The position numbers and the translations under genes are program-made. Positions 1 through 7,117 of a DNA stretch of 37,963 bases are shown here, one piece after another. The notes beneath the pieces were generated by a model. It was not told the DNA's origin, ran no database searches, and saw only the letters and a list, made by a program, of their open reading frames with translations. Each line of letters opens with the position of its first letter. Within the stretch, counting starts at the first letter, position 1. Source of the DNA: an uncultured Pseudomonadota bacterium (lineage in GTDB: Bacteria; Pseudomonadota; Gammaproteobacteria; Steroidobacterales; Steroidobacteraceae); assembly GCA_902826635.1 (NCBI GenBank), contig CADEFQ010000004.1, positions 12,287 to 50,249 on the forward strand, written 5' to 3'.

Positions 1-288
1 TGGCTCGTGATCCTCGTGACCATGGTCTATGGCCCGATTGCCGCCTGGCTCGTCGAACTCTTTCCGCCGCGCATCCGCTATTCGGCGATGTCGCTGCCCT
101 ATCACATCGGCAACGGCTGGTTCGGCGGCTTCCTGCCGGTGACCGCGTTTGCGATTGTGGCCGCGACCGGCAACATCTACGCGGGTCTCTGGTACCCCGT
201 GATCGTTGCAGGCCTCACGGTGATCGTGGGCGCGCTCTTCCTGCCGGAAACAGCCGGCAGAAAAGGGCGGAGCGCCGCGGGAGGCTGA
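1..288 (+). CDS. MFS transporter (MHS-like), C-terminal fragment
   Basis: The reading frame is open from the first base of the window and ends with TGA at 286-288, so only the last ~95 residues of a larger membrane protein are present. The visible part has a loop with FPPRIRYSAMSLPYHIGNGW, then two hydrophobic segments and a Pro-Glu-Thr motif (LPET) close to the C-terminus. This pattern is typical of the last helices of metabolite:H+ symporters of the MHS branch of the major facilitator superfamily (ProP, ShiA, KgtP and relatives). The substrate cannot be told from this fragment. The gene converges with the UrcA-family gene. Its 3' end overlaps a hairpin that may terminate transcription. Confidence 0.85.
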   Translation, partial: WLVILVTMVYGPIAAWLVELFPPRIRYSAMSLPYHIGNGWFGGFLPVTAFAIVAATGNIYAGLWYPVIVAGLTVIVGALFLPETAGRKGRSAAGG

Positions 289-297
289 CGCTCCGCC
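266..297. terminator. possible terminator hairpin between convergent genes
   Basis: A perfect 9-bp inverted repeat (GGCGGAGCG at 266-274, CGCTCCGCC at 289-297) encloses a 14-nt loop at the end of the MFS gene. Read on the minus strand it is followed by a short T run (complement of AAAA at 261-264), as expected for an intrinsic terminator of the UrcA-family gene. On the plus strand the T run is weak. Confidence 0.4.
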
Positions 298-303
298 TCT
301 GAC

Positions 304-666
304 TCAGCGGGACTTGACCGCGCTGTCAAACCGGGCCAGCTCGAGTGGCGAAACGCTCGACCGATGCAGCGCCGTCAGGGTCCGGCTGCCGACGTCCGCC
401 ACCGCGAGCGACAACGCATCCGCGCGGCATCCGTTGAAATCGCTGCGGGAGTCGAGGTCGCGCCCGGGCTCGGTGCCGCAGGCGCTCCGTGCGGCGCTCC
501 TGAGGCGCGAGTAGAGCGCCTTCGCGCCTTCCGCGCTGTTGGCATTCAGGTCGTCGTAGTGCACGGCGACGGCGCGCTGCACGCTGTTTTCGCTCGTGTG
601 CGCGAACAGGCTGGCGCTGCCTGCGAGCGCAGCGATCGCCGCTGCGCCGATGAAGATGTGTTTCAT
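304..666 (-). CDS. UrcA family protein, exported
   Basis: The product is 120 residues long. It begins with a signal peptide (MKHIFIGAAAIAALAGSASL, then FAH). The mature part carries the UrcA-family pattern: VHYDDLN, a helix with GAKALYSRLRSAARSACG, and a second cysteine in GCRADALSLAV. UrcA proteins are small periplasmic proteins with two conserved cysteines, common in some Alpha- and Gammaproteobacteria; their function is not established. The frame continues upstream to 804, but I chose the ATG at 666 because GAGGAAGG lies just upstream and the signal peptide starts there. The gene is divergent from the CPXCG gene, with 123 bp between them, and convergent with the MFS gene. Confidence 0.85.
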   Translation of the reverse strand: MKHIFIGAAAIAALAGSASLFAHTSENSVQRAVAVHYDDLNANSAEGAKALYSRLRSAARSACGTEPGRDLDSRSDFNGCRADALSLAVADVGSRTLTALHRSSVSPLELARFDSAVKSR

Positions 667-789
667 GTCTGCCTTCCTCAATGGGGTGTCGGGGGAAACC
701 TGTGTCTCACCCGGTTGGATGCGCGCTCCCGTGGAAGGGTTGCTCGCTTCATCGCGAGTCGCAGTCGGCTGGGCGTAAGCTTCGCACCC

Positions 790-1086
790 ATGCCGCGCCG
801 TCATCCGCTCCTCGATCTCGTCACCGATCCGTCGCGCATCGATGAGCTGTACGGCCTCGAACCGGTGTACGAGCCCGGGAAAGCAGGCGATTCGTCGGAG
901 CTGCGTACCTTCGCCGAAATCCAGTGCCCATCCTGCGGCGAAGTGTCCGGCACGATGATCGAGATGACGAACGCCGAGCGCAGCTGGATCGAGGATTGCC
1001 AGGTGTGCTGTTGCCCGATGCGCGTCGACATTGAAGTGAGCGCGAACGGTGAGCTCATCGCGGTGCAGACGAGCCGCACCGAATAG
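790..1086 (+). CDS. CPXCG-motif cysteine-rich protein
   Basis: This 98-residue protein carries the metal-knuckle pattern of the Cys-rich CPXCG family: CPSCGE at 46-51, then an acidic stretch (SWIEDCQVCCCP at ~65-76), then a short strand. Two CxxC-type pairs (C46/C49 and C70/C73-75) probably bind zinc. Family members are usually 60-70 residues; here about 40 extra N-terminal residues precede the core, so a later start (for example GTG in ...EPVYEP...) is possible. The frame is open far upstream, but that part reads as a shadow of the UrcA gene. No function is known for the family. It converges with the LysR gene, 24 bp away. Confidence 0.75.
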   Translation: MPRRHPLLDLVTDPSRIDELYGLEPVYEPGKAGDSSELRTFAEIQCPSCGEVSGTMIEMTNAERSWIEDCQVCCCPMRVDIEVSANGELIAVQTSRTE

Positions 1087-1110
1087 CGAAGCGCTGCCGG
1101 CCCTCGGCCC

Positions 1111-2037
1111 TTAGCCCGCGAGGCGAGCCGCGGCGAGCGGCGGCGGCAACGGATGCCGCGCAACCTCGGCGCGCAGCCAGTCTCGAAAGCGCACGACCTT
1201 CGGCATCGTCGCGTACGACTCGGGGCAGATGAAGTAATAGGAGAAACGGAACTGCCGCACGACGTCGCAGGCGATGGCGAGCCGCCCGGCGGCGACATCG
1301 CGCGCGACGAGCGACCAGCGCGCGACCGCAAAGCCGAGCCCCTCGAGCGCCGCCGAGATCACCGAGGCGGAATCGTCGAGCATCGCGGGCTTCGTCTTCG
1401 CCGACTTCGCGGTCTCGTCGGAAACGAAGGCTGACCAGGGTTCATCCGAGCTGTAAAGCAGCGGAAAAGCGCTCAGATCGCTGGTGCACGGTACTTTGCC
1501 GTACTTCGCGAGCAGCGCTGGCGTCGCGACCGGCACCAGCCAGTCGTCCATCAGCTTCTCGGAGTAGAGCCCCGGGTAGGAACCCGTGCCAAGGCGAATC
1601 ACCGCGTGAAAATCGCTGCGCGCGAAGTCGACCGCTTCACGCGAGGTGTGCACCCGCAGCTCGATGTCGGGAAGGTGCTCGCGCTGCGAGTGCAGGCGCG
1701 GCGTCAGCCACTTCTGCAGGAAGGACGACAGCATGCTGACGTTGAGCACTCCGGACTCGCGCTGCCGGCGCGACTGCTGCAGCGCGGCCTCGAGTTCGTC
1801 GAGTCCGCGGCGCACGCGGGGCAGCAGGTCGGCGCCCTCGCTCGTCAGCTCGACCGTGCGGCCGCGACGGCGAAAGAGCGGCGTCTGCAGGTAGTCCTCG
1901 AGCGACTTCACCTGCTGGCTCACGGCCGCGGGCGTGACATGGAGCGCCTCGGCCGCGTCCGCGAAATTGAGCCGCGTCGCCACCGCTTCGAAAACACGCA
2001 GGGCATTCAGCGGGAGCCGGTCGTACGCCGCATCCAT
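1111..2037 (-). CDS. LysR-family transcriptional regulator, GcvA-like
   Basis: The 308-residue product has the standard LysR layout. An N-terminal winged helix-turn-helix (LNALRVFEAVATRLNFADAA, then ALHVTPAAVSQQVKSLEDYL and LFRRRGRTVELT) is followed by a linker helix and a periplasmic-binding-protein-like effector domain from ~residue 90. The opening RLPLNALRVFEAVAR-like stretch and the RRGR wing resemble the GcvA branch. The ATG at 2037 is preferred over an upstream TTG at 2043 because AAAGG sits at a proper distance upstream. The gene is divergent from a 38-residue membrane microprotein, which is a plausible target, since LysR regulators often control the divergent neighbour. The effector is unknown. 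Confidence 0.9.
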   Translation of the reverse strand: MDAAYDRLPLNALRVFEAVATRLNFADAAEALHVTPAAVSQQVKSLEDYLQTPLFRRRGRTVELTSEGADLLPRVRRGLDELEAALQQSRRQRESGVLNVSMLSSFLQKWLTPRLHSQREHLPDIELRVHTSREAVDFARSDFHAVIRLGTGSYPGLYSEKLMDDWLVPVATPALLAKYGKVPCTSDLSAFPLLYSSDEPWSAFVSDETAKSAKTKPAMLDDSASVISAALEGLGFAVARWSLVARDVAAGRLAIACDVVRQFRFSYYFICPESYATMPKVVRFRDWLRAEVARHPLPPPLAAARLAG

Positions 2038-2077
2038 GGGCAACCTTTCTTAATTGCGCTTCAGATAGTCCGTTTGT

Positions 2078-2098
2078 TCTGCGATGACGGAACGCAGA
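2078..2098. promoter_or_regulatory. candidate operator dyad in the LysR/microprotein gap
   Basis: TCTGCG (2078-2083) and CGCAGA (2093-2098) form a dyad with a 9-nt spacer, midway between the LysR start and the microprotein. LysR proteins bind interrupted dyads in such divergent gaps. This is a single weak match. Confidence 0.25.
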
Positions 2099-2148
2099 CA
2101 GTACACGCACGGAATTATCACGGACTCGACCCCCCCAAGGAGGAGAAC

Positions 2149-2265
2149 ATGGACAGCAAACTGCACGGCATCCGGATTTTCGCACTCATCGGCGCGGCGC
2201 TCATCACCGCCTTCGGTGTCTCGCCTTACGACTTCGCGTACTACACCGGGCTGCTGGCGCTGTGA
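2149..2265 (+). CDS. 38-residue single-pass membrane microprotein
   Basis: A short reading frame starts at ATG 2149 and ends with TGA at 2263-2265. An unusually strong ribosome binding site (AAGGAGGAG at 2137-2145) stands 3-4 nt upstream. The sequence begins MDSKLHGIRIFALIGAALIT and continues with a short turn (GVSPYDFAYY) and a hydrophobic end (TGLLAL). Residues ~8-24 could form one membrane helix. The frame can be extended upstream, but that part lies antisense to the LysR gene and has no start signal. I do not recognise a family. Its position divergent from a LysR regulator and upstream of the sigma-54 efflux operon suggests it is regulated; a membrane or efflux accessory role is only a guess. 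Confidence 0.55.
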   Translation: MDSKLHGIRIFALIGAALITAFGVSPYDFAYYTGLLAL

Positions 2266-2283
2266 CCGCCCGGCGCCACGGCT

Positions 2284-2336
2284 GTCCGCGGACGTGTCCG
2301 GTGTCCGATACCGGACACGTTCACGGTCGGCCGTGA
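2284..2336. promoter_or_regulatory. cluster of dyads, candidate NtrC-type enhancer (UAS)
   Basis: Three dyad-symmetric elements lie side by side: GTCCGCGGAC (2284-2293); ACGTGTCCGGT (2292-2302) with its exact complement ACCGGACACGT (2310-2320) around 7 nt; and TCACGG/CCGTGA (2321-2326/2331-2336) around 4 nt. They lie ~85-135 bp upstream of the predicted sigma-54 start site, the usual distance for enhancer sites of NtrC-type activators. The activator is probably the one encoded in the same operon. The 11-bp arms could also form an RNA hairpin after the microprotein gene, but there is no T run. Confidence 0.55.
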
Positions 2337-2364
2337 CCCCGTTTCCTGATCGTCAGGGCTTATT

Positions 2365-2377
2365 GATCAATCAGTTA
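2365..2377 (+). promoter_or_regulatory. candidate IHF site
   Basis: The sequence GATCAATCAGTTA matches the IHF consensus WATCAANNNNTTR at every specified position except the first. It lies between the enhancer dyads and the sigma-54 promoter, where IHF bends DNA in many sigma-54 systems. Confidence 0.45.
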
Positions 2378-2393
2378 CAGATGCGGCGAACGT

Positions 2394-2409
2394 TGGCACG
2401 CATGCTGCA
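2394..2409 (+). promoter_or_regulatory. sigma-54 (-24/-12) promoter of the efflux operon
   Basis: TGGCACG-CATG-CTGCA matches the sigma-54 consensus TGGCACR-N4-TTGCW at all positions but one, with the exact GG-to-GC spacing. The start site would fall near 2419-2421, almost on the adaptor ATG at 2421. A GAFTGA-containing (GAFTGA-type) activator is encoded further down the same operon. Confidence 0.8.
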
Positions 2410-2420
2410 AAGAAGTGGGC

Positions 2421-3749
2421 ATGAAGATCACTGCGCTGCGCAAGCCCACTGCCGCGACCGAGTCCACTGCCGGCGACTCGATCCGCAGCACCACCGCGCA
2501 GGATGTGGCGCGCGACCCCACACCGCGCGACGCGCAGCGCCGCCGCAAGCTGCTGATGGCCGCGGGCGGCGCCGCGCTCGTCGCGATGGCGCTCGTCTGG
2601 CTCGTGCGCGGCTGGCTCGCCTCGAACCACACCGTGCCGCTCGAGCGCCTGCGCATCGCGACGGTGTCGCGTGGGCATTTCGTTCGCGATGTCGCGGCCC
2701 AAGGCACCGTGATCGCGGCGGTGAGCCCGACCGTGTTCGCGACCGCTCCCGGCACGATCATGTACCAGGTCCATGCGGGCGATGCGGTCAAGCGCGGTGC
2801 GGTCCTCGCGACCCTCGACAGCCCGGCGCTGCGCAATGAATACGACCGCGAGCGCGCGACGCTCGCCGGCGTCGAAGCGGCGCTCGCGCGCGAGCAGATC
2901 GAGATACGTCGCCAGAATCTCCTGAACCAGCAGCAGGCCGACCTCGCGGACGTGCAGATCCGTGCGGCCGAGCGCGAACTCGCGCGTGCACAGGCGGCGT
3001 GGGAATCGCGCGCCATCGCCGAGCGCGACCTGCGCAAGGCGCAGGACGATGTCTCGACCGCACGCCTCAATTTCGACCACGCGAAGGCGACCGCCGGTCT
3101 CGAGCGCGACAGCCTGCAGCTCGACCTGCGTACGCGTCGTCTCGAGCGCGACCGCCAGGCGCTCGTCGTCGCGAACCTCGCACGGCGCGTCGATGAGCTC
3201 ACCGTGCGCTCACCCGTCGACGGCACCGTCGCGAACCTCGCGCAGCCGGAACGCGCCAACGTCGCGGAGAACGCGCCGCTCGTCACGGTCGTCGATCTCG
3301 GCGTGTTCGAGATCGAGTTCCAGGTCGCCGAAACCTATGCGACCGAGATTCGTCCCGGCATGGCGGCCGAGATCGCGCTCGACGGCCGCACCTACGCCGG
3401 AACGGTCACGTCGATCTCGCCCGAAGTGCGCCAGAGCCAGGTGACCGGCCGGCTCAAGTTCGCGGGCGAAGCCCCGCCGGCGCTGCGCCAGAACCAGCGC
3501 GCCTCCGTGCGCATCGTGCTCGACGAGCGCGACGGCGTGCTCGCGTTTGATCGCGGCGCCTCGCTCGACGAGCTGACCCGCGCGGTCTACGTCGTGCGCG
3601 GCGACCGCGCGATCCGCACGCCCGTTCAGCTCGGCGCTGCCTCGATCGCGAAAATCGAGGTGCTCTCGGGCCTCGCAGAAAAGGATCGCGTGATCGTCTC
3701 CGACACCGGCGACTTCAAGGGCGCCCCCGAAATCACGGTCGTCGACTGA
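2421..3749 (+). CDS. HlyD/MacA-like periplasmic adaptor of an ABC efflux pump
   Basis: This 442-residue membrane-fusion protein should link an inner-membrane ABC exporter to an outer-membrane channel. It has a ~43-residue cytoplasmic start, one membrane helix (~44-66), a lipoyl-like half motif (APGTIMYQVHAGDAVKRGAV), a long Arg/Glu/Ala-rich coiled-coil hairpin (~135-235), the second lipoyl half (VRSPVDGTVANL) and C-terminal beta-barrel and membrane-proximal domains. The ATG at 2421 is used, with a GTG at 2415 as a poorer choice. The predicted sigma-54 start site leaves almost no leader, so translation is either leaderless or begins downstream (GTG 2505 or ATG 2556). It is the first gene of the pump operon; the ATPase gene follows 23 bp later. 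Confidence 0.9.
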   Translation: MKITALRKPTAATESTAGDSIRSTTAQDVARDPTPRDAQRRRKLLMAAGGAALVAMALVWLVRGWLASNHTVPLERLRIATVSRGHFVRDVAAQGTVIAAVSPTVFATAPGTIMYQVHAGDAVKRGAVLATLDSPALRNEYDRERATLAGVEAALAREQIEIRRQNLLNQQQADLADVQIRAAERELARAQAAWESRAIAERDLRKAQDDVSTARLNFDHAKATAGLERDSLQLDLRTRRLERDRQALVVANLARRVDELTVRSPVDGTVANLAQPERANVAENAPLVTVVDLGVFEIEFQVAETYATEIRPGMAAEIALDGRTYAGTVTSISPEVRQSQVTGRLKFAGEAPPALRQNQRASVRIVLDERDGVLAFDRGASLDELTRAVYVVRGDRAIRTPVQLGAASIAKIEVLSGLAEKDRVIVSDTGDFKGAPEITVVD

Positions 3750-3772
3750 GCTTCAACCCAAGGAACCCATCC

Positions 3773-4504
3773 ATGCTTGTCATGCGCCATATCAGCAAGG
3801 TCTTCCGCACCGATCTCATCGAGACCCATGCGCTGCGCGACTTCTCGCTCGAGGTCGCCGAGGGCGATTTCGTCGCCGTGACCGGCCCTTCGGGCTCCGG
3901 CAAGACGACGTTCCTCAATGTCGCAGGGCTGCTCGAAGGCTTCGACACCGGCAGCTACAGCCTCGACGGCGTCGATACGAGCGGCCTTTCCGACGACGCG
4001 CGCTCGCGACTGCGCAACGAGAAGATCGGTTTCATATTCCAGAGCTTCAACCTGATTCCCGACCTCGACATCTTCGACAATGTCGACGTGCCGCTGCGCT
4101 ACCGCCGCATGAAAACAGCCGAGCGGCGTGAACGCATCACGAGCGCGCTTGACCTCGTCGGCCTCGCTTCGCGCGCGCATCACTTGCCCTCGCAGCTTTC
4201 GGGCGGCCAGCAGCAGCGCGTCGCGATCGCCCGCGCGATCGCCGGCGACCCGAAGTTCCTGCTCGCGGACGAGCCGACCGGCAACCTCGATTCGCTGATG
4301 GCGCGGCAGGTGATGGATCTCCTCGAGCAGATCAACGAAATGGGCACGACGATCGTGCTCGTGACGCACGACCCGGAGCTTGCGCGCCGCGCGCAGCGCA
4401 ACGTGCAGATCATCGACGGGCAGGTTTCCGACTATCGGCCCTACGAGTCGCACGTGCGTCCCGTGCGCGAAGCGGCGCCGCAGGCGGCCGGCGCCACGAC
4501 GTAA
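3773..4504 (+). CDS. ABC transporter ATP-binding protein, MacB/LolD-like
   Basis: The 243-residue product has every ABC ATPase motif: Walker A GPSGSGKTT (38-46), Q-loop FIFQSFNL (~88-95), signature LSGGQQQR (142-149), Walker B FLLADEPTGNLD (162-173) and the H-loop histidine in VTHD (~199). This set with a TGNLDS D-loop is characteristic of the LolD/MacB/FtsE branch, which drives mechanotransmission rather than direct substrate passage. AAGGAA precedes ATG 3773. It lies between the adaptor and two FtsX-like permeases, so it probably powers a permease heterodimer. The C-terminal tail after residue ~220 is not conserved in type. Confidence 0.95.
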   Translation: MLVMRHISKVFRTDLIETHALRDFSLEVAEGDFVAVTGPSGSGKTTFLNVAGLLEGFDTGSYSLDGVDTSGLSDDARSRLRNEKIGFIFQSFNLIPDLDIFDNVDVPLRYRRMKTAERRERITSALDLVGLASRAHHLPSQLSGGQQQRVAIARAIAGDPKFLLADEPTGNLDSLMARQVMDLLEQINEMGTTIVLVTHDPELARRAQRNVQIIDGQVSDYRPYESHVRPVREAAPQAAGATT

Positions 4505-4516
4505 GGAGCGACGCCA

Positions 4517-5851
4517 ATGATGGGCTACTACCTGAAACTCGCCGCGCGCAGCCTCGCTCGCAACCCCGGCCTCACTTCGCTGATGGTGCTTGCGATCGCA
4601 CTCGGCATCGCCGTGTGCGTGGTGACGCTGACCGTGCACCACGGCATGTCGTCGAACCCGATCTGGTGGAAGAACGATCGCCTCTACGCCGTCACGGTCG
4701 ATGCCTGGGACCCGGAGCGGCCCGCGAACGAAAAGCGGCCGGCATTGCCGCCTCCGGACCTCACCTGGCGCGATGCGGAGGCCATCACGCGTTCAGACAC
4801 CCCGCAGCGTGCAGTGCGCATGTTCAAGGGTTACGGCGTGCTGAGCGCGGGGGATCCCGCGAGCAAGGCGCGCCCGGAGCAAGTCCTGGCGCGCGTGACG
4901 ACCGCGGATTTCTTCGACATGTTCGAGGTGCCCTTCCGCTTCGGAAACGGATGGAAAAGCGCGGCCGACACCGGTCCGGAGCCCGTGATCGTCTTGAGCG
5001 AGGAGATGAACGAGCATTTCTTCGGCGGTGCCGACAGTGTCGGCAAGACCATCCGCTGGGACGATCGAGAGTATCGCGTGATCGGCGTGCTCGAGCACTG
5101 GCATCCCGCGCCGAAGTTCTACGACGTCAACAACGGCGCGTTCGATGACCCGGAAGAAATCTACATACCGTTTGGCTGGACCGACAAGCTCGAGCTGCGA
5201 AGCGCCGGCAACACGAACTGCTGGAAGCCGGAGGACATCCAGTCGTTCGCGGATTTTCTCCGCTCGGAGTGCGTTTGGCTGCAGGTCTGGGTGGAGTTGC
5301 CCGACGCCGCGGCGCGCGAGCGCATGCAGTCATACCTCGACAACTACGTCGCCGGGGAACGACGCAACGGCCGGTTTCAGCGCCCGAACAACAATCGCCT
5401 GACGAAAGTCGATCAGTGGCTCGCCGACAATGATGTCGTCGGCAACGACAGCCCGATGCTGGTGGCGCTCGCCTTCGCATTCTTCACGGTCTGCCTGATC
5501 AACACAGTCGGCCTGCTGCTGGCGAAGTTCCTGGGCAGCGCCGCGCTTACAGGTGTGCGGCGCGCGCTCGGCGCGAGCCGCAAGCAGATTTTCCTGCAGC
5601 ACCTGACGGAGGCGGGCCTGCTTGCTTCTCTGGGTGCAGCGCTCGGCGTGGTTCTTGCGGGTGCGGGGCTCTGGGGCTTGCGGATCATGTACGCCTCGCC
5701 GCGAGAGGGTCTCACGGGGCTGATGCATGTGAACGCGTGGAGTCTCGTGATCACCGTCGCGCTCGCCATCGGCGCATCGCTCGCCGCGGGGCTCTATCCC
5801 GCCTGGCGTGTCGGCCGGCTCGCCCCGGCCGTATACCTGAAATCGCAGTGA
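4517..5851 (+). CDS. ABC transporter permease, MacB/FtsX type (first)
   Basis: The 444-residue protein has the MacB layout: an N-terminal membrane helix (LTSLMVLAIALGIAVCVVTL), a large periplasmic domain of ~250 residues and three C-terminal helices of the FtsX domain. The FtsX domain includes the coupling segment GVRRALGASRKQIFLQHLTE, the typical ExG-RRALGA-type cytoplasmic motif. AAGGAG lies 8 nt before ATG 4517; a second ATG follows at once. The ATPase is encoded separately, unlike classical MacB where it is fused. This gene and the next permease probably form a heterodimer. The periplasmic domain carries cysteines (NCWKPED, SECVWLQ) that could pair. Substrate unknown. Confidence 0.92.
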   Translation: MMGYYLKLAARSLARNPGLTSLMVLAIALGIAVCVVTLTVHHGMSSNPIWWKNDRLYAVTVDAWDPERPANEKRPALPPPDLTWRDAEAITRSDTPQRAVRMFKGYGVLSAGDPASKARPEQVLARVTTADFFDMFEVPFRFGNGWKSAADTGPEPVIVLSEEMNEHFFGGADSVGKTIRWDDREYRVIGVLEHWHPAPKFYDVNNGAFDDPEEIYIPFGWTDKLELRSAGNTNCWKPEDIQSFADFLRSECVWLQVWVELPDAAARERMQSYLDNYVAGERRNGRFQRPNNNRLTKVDQWLADNDVVGNDSPMLVALAFAFFTVCLINTVGLLLAKFLGSAALTGVRRALGASRKQIFLQHLTEAGLLASLGAALGVVLAGAGLWGLRIMYASPREGLTGLMHVNAWSLVITVALAIGASLAAGLYPAWRVGRLAPAVYLKSQ

Positions 5852-5858
5852 GGGTCCC

Positions 5859-7073
5859 ATGATCAGCCACGACATCCGTCCGATACTCTCTGCACTGCTG
5901 CGCAACCGCACCGGTGCCGTGTTGGTCGCGCTGCAGGTCGCGATCGCGCTCGCGGTGCTTGTGAACGCGGTGTACGTCGTGAAACAGCGCGTTGACAAGA
6001 TCGGCCGCCCGACAGGTGTCGACGTCGAGAACATCTTCGTGGCCATCAGCGCCGGCTTCGCCACTGACTATAACCACGCCGCGACGACCCGCGCCGATCT
6101 CGCGTGGCTCAGGCGCTTGCCCGGCGTGCGCGCGGCAACGCTGTCGAGCAACATTCCACTAAGCGGCGGCGGCTCGGCGACCACGCTGTTTCAGACTCCG
6201 GAGGTGAAGGGCGAGGGGACGTTCATGAACTACTTCGATGTCGACGAGTCGGGCGTCGACGCGCTCGGCGTCAGGCTCGTGGCGGGGCGCAACTTCCGTG
6301 CGGACGAGATCCTGCCGGAAGACCCTACGGGGAGTAAGCCCGTACCCAATATCATCGTGACAAAGCCCCTGGCGAAGGCGCTCTTCGGCACGGAGGACGC
6401 GGTCGGCAAGGTCACTTACGACGCGCTCGGCCATCCCGTCTCGGTGATCGGCGTGATCGAGCACATGCAGGGCTCATGGGTTGATTCGGACAAGCTCGAC
6501 CATGTCGGCCTTCTGCCACGTCGGGCCGTTGGTCCGAATGCAACCTATCTTGTCCGGGCGGTGCCGGGGCAACGCGACGCGATCTTGAAGCTCGCGGAGG
6601 AGCACCTCTCGACGTCCGACCTCCGGCGCGTGCTGCGTATCGTTCGCCCGCTCGATTACTATCGTGACCGCAGCTACCAGGCTGACCGCAACATCGCGAT
6701 CTTCCTCGTTACCGTGACCGCGCTGCTCGGTTGCGTGACGGCACTCGGAATCTTCGCGCTCGCCACTTTCAACGTGAACGTGCGTACCCGTCAGATTGGT
6801 ACCCGGCGCGCAGTCGGCGCCCGCAAGGCCGACATCGTGCGCTACTTCATGGTCGAAAACTGGCTCGTCACGACCGCGGGTGTGGTGCTGGGCGCGGCTC
6901 TCGCGCTCGGCGTCGGCTACGCACTGTCGCGCGCCTACGAACTCCCACGCCTCGACCTGTACTACCTGATCGGCGGCGTACTCGTCCTGTGGGCGATCGG
7001 ACAGGTCGCGGCCTGGCAGCCCTCGAAGCGGGCGGCAAAGGTCTCGCCTTCCGTCGCTACCCGCACGGTGTAG
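5859..7073 (+). CDS. ABC transporter permease, MacB/FtsX type (second)
   Basis: This 404-residue protein repeats the layout of the preceding permease. It has an N-terminal helix (AVLVALQVAIALAVLVNAVY), a MacB-like periplasmic core domain (for example FDVDESGVDALGVRLVAGR and GKVTYDALGHPVSVIGVIEH) and three C-terminal helices with the coupling motif IGTRRAVGARKADIVRYFMV. It starts 7 bp after the first permease, with GAGGG upstream, so the two are co-translated. The two permeases differ, which points to a heterodimeric exporter. The next gene, the sigma-54 activator, begins ~44 bp later in the same direction. Confidence 0.92.
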   Translation: MISHDIRPILSALLRNRTGAVLVALQVAIALAVLVNAVYVVKQRVDKIGRPTGVDVENIFVAISAGFATDYNHAATTRADLAWLRRLPGVRAATLSSNIPLSGGGSATTLFQTPEVKGEGTFMNYFDVDESGVDALGVRLVAGRNFRADEILPEDPTGSKPVPNIIVTKPLAKALFGTEDAVGKVTYDALGHPVSVIGVIEHMQGSWVDSDKLDHVGLLPRRAVGPNATYLVRAVPGQRDAILKLAEEHLSTSDLRRVLRIVRPLDYYRDRSYQADRNIAIFLVTVTALLGCVTALGIFALATFNVNVRTRQIGTRRAVGARKADIVRYFMVENWLVTTAGVVLGAALALGVGYALSRAYELPRLDLYYLIGGVLVLWAIGQVAAWQPSKRAAKVSPSVATRTV

Positions 7074-7117
7074 CGCAGAGTACCCTGCAACCCCCGACTG
7101 CGTTCCCGCATCCAACC

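Noticed and set aside
2294-2320. The dyad as an intrinsic terminator of the microprotein gene
   Set aside because: No T run follows on either strand, and the spacing to the sigma-54 promoter fits an enhancer better.
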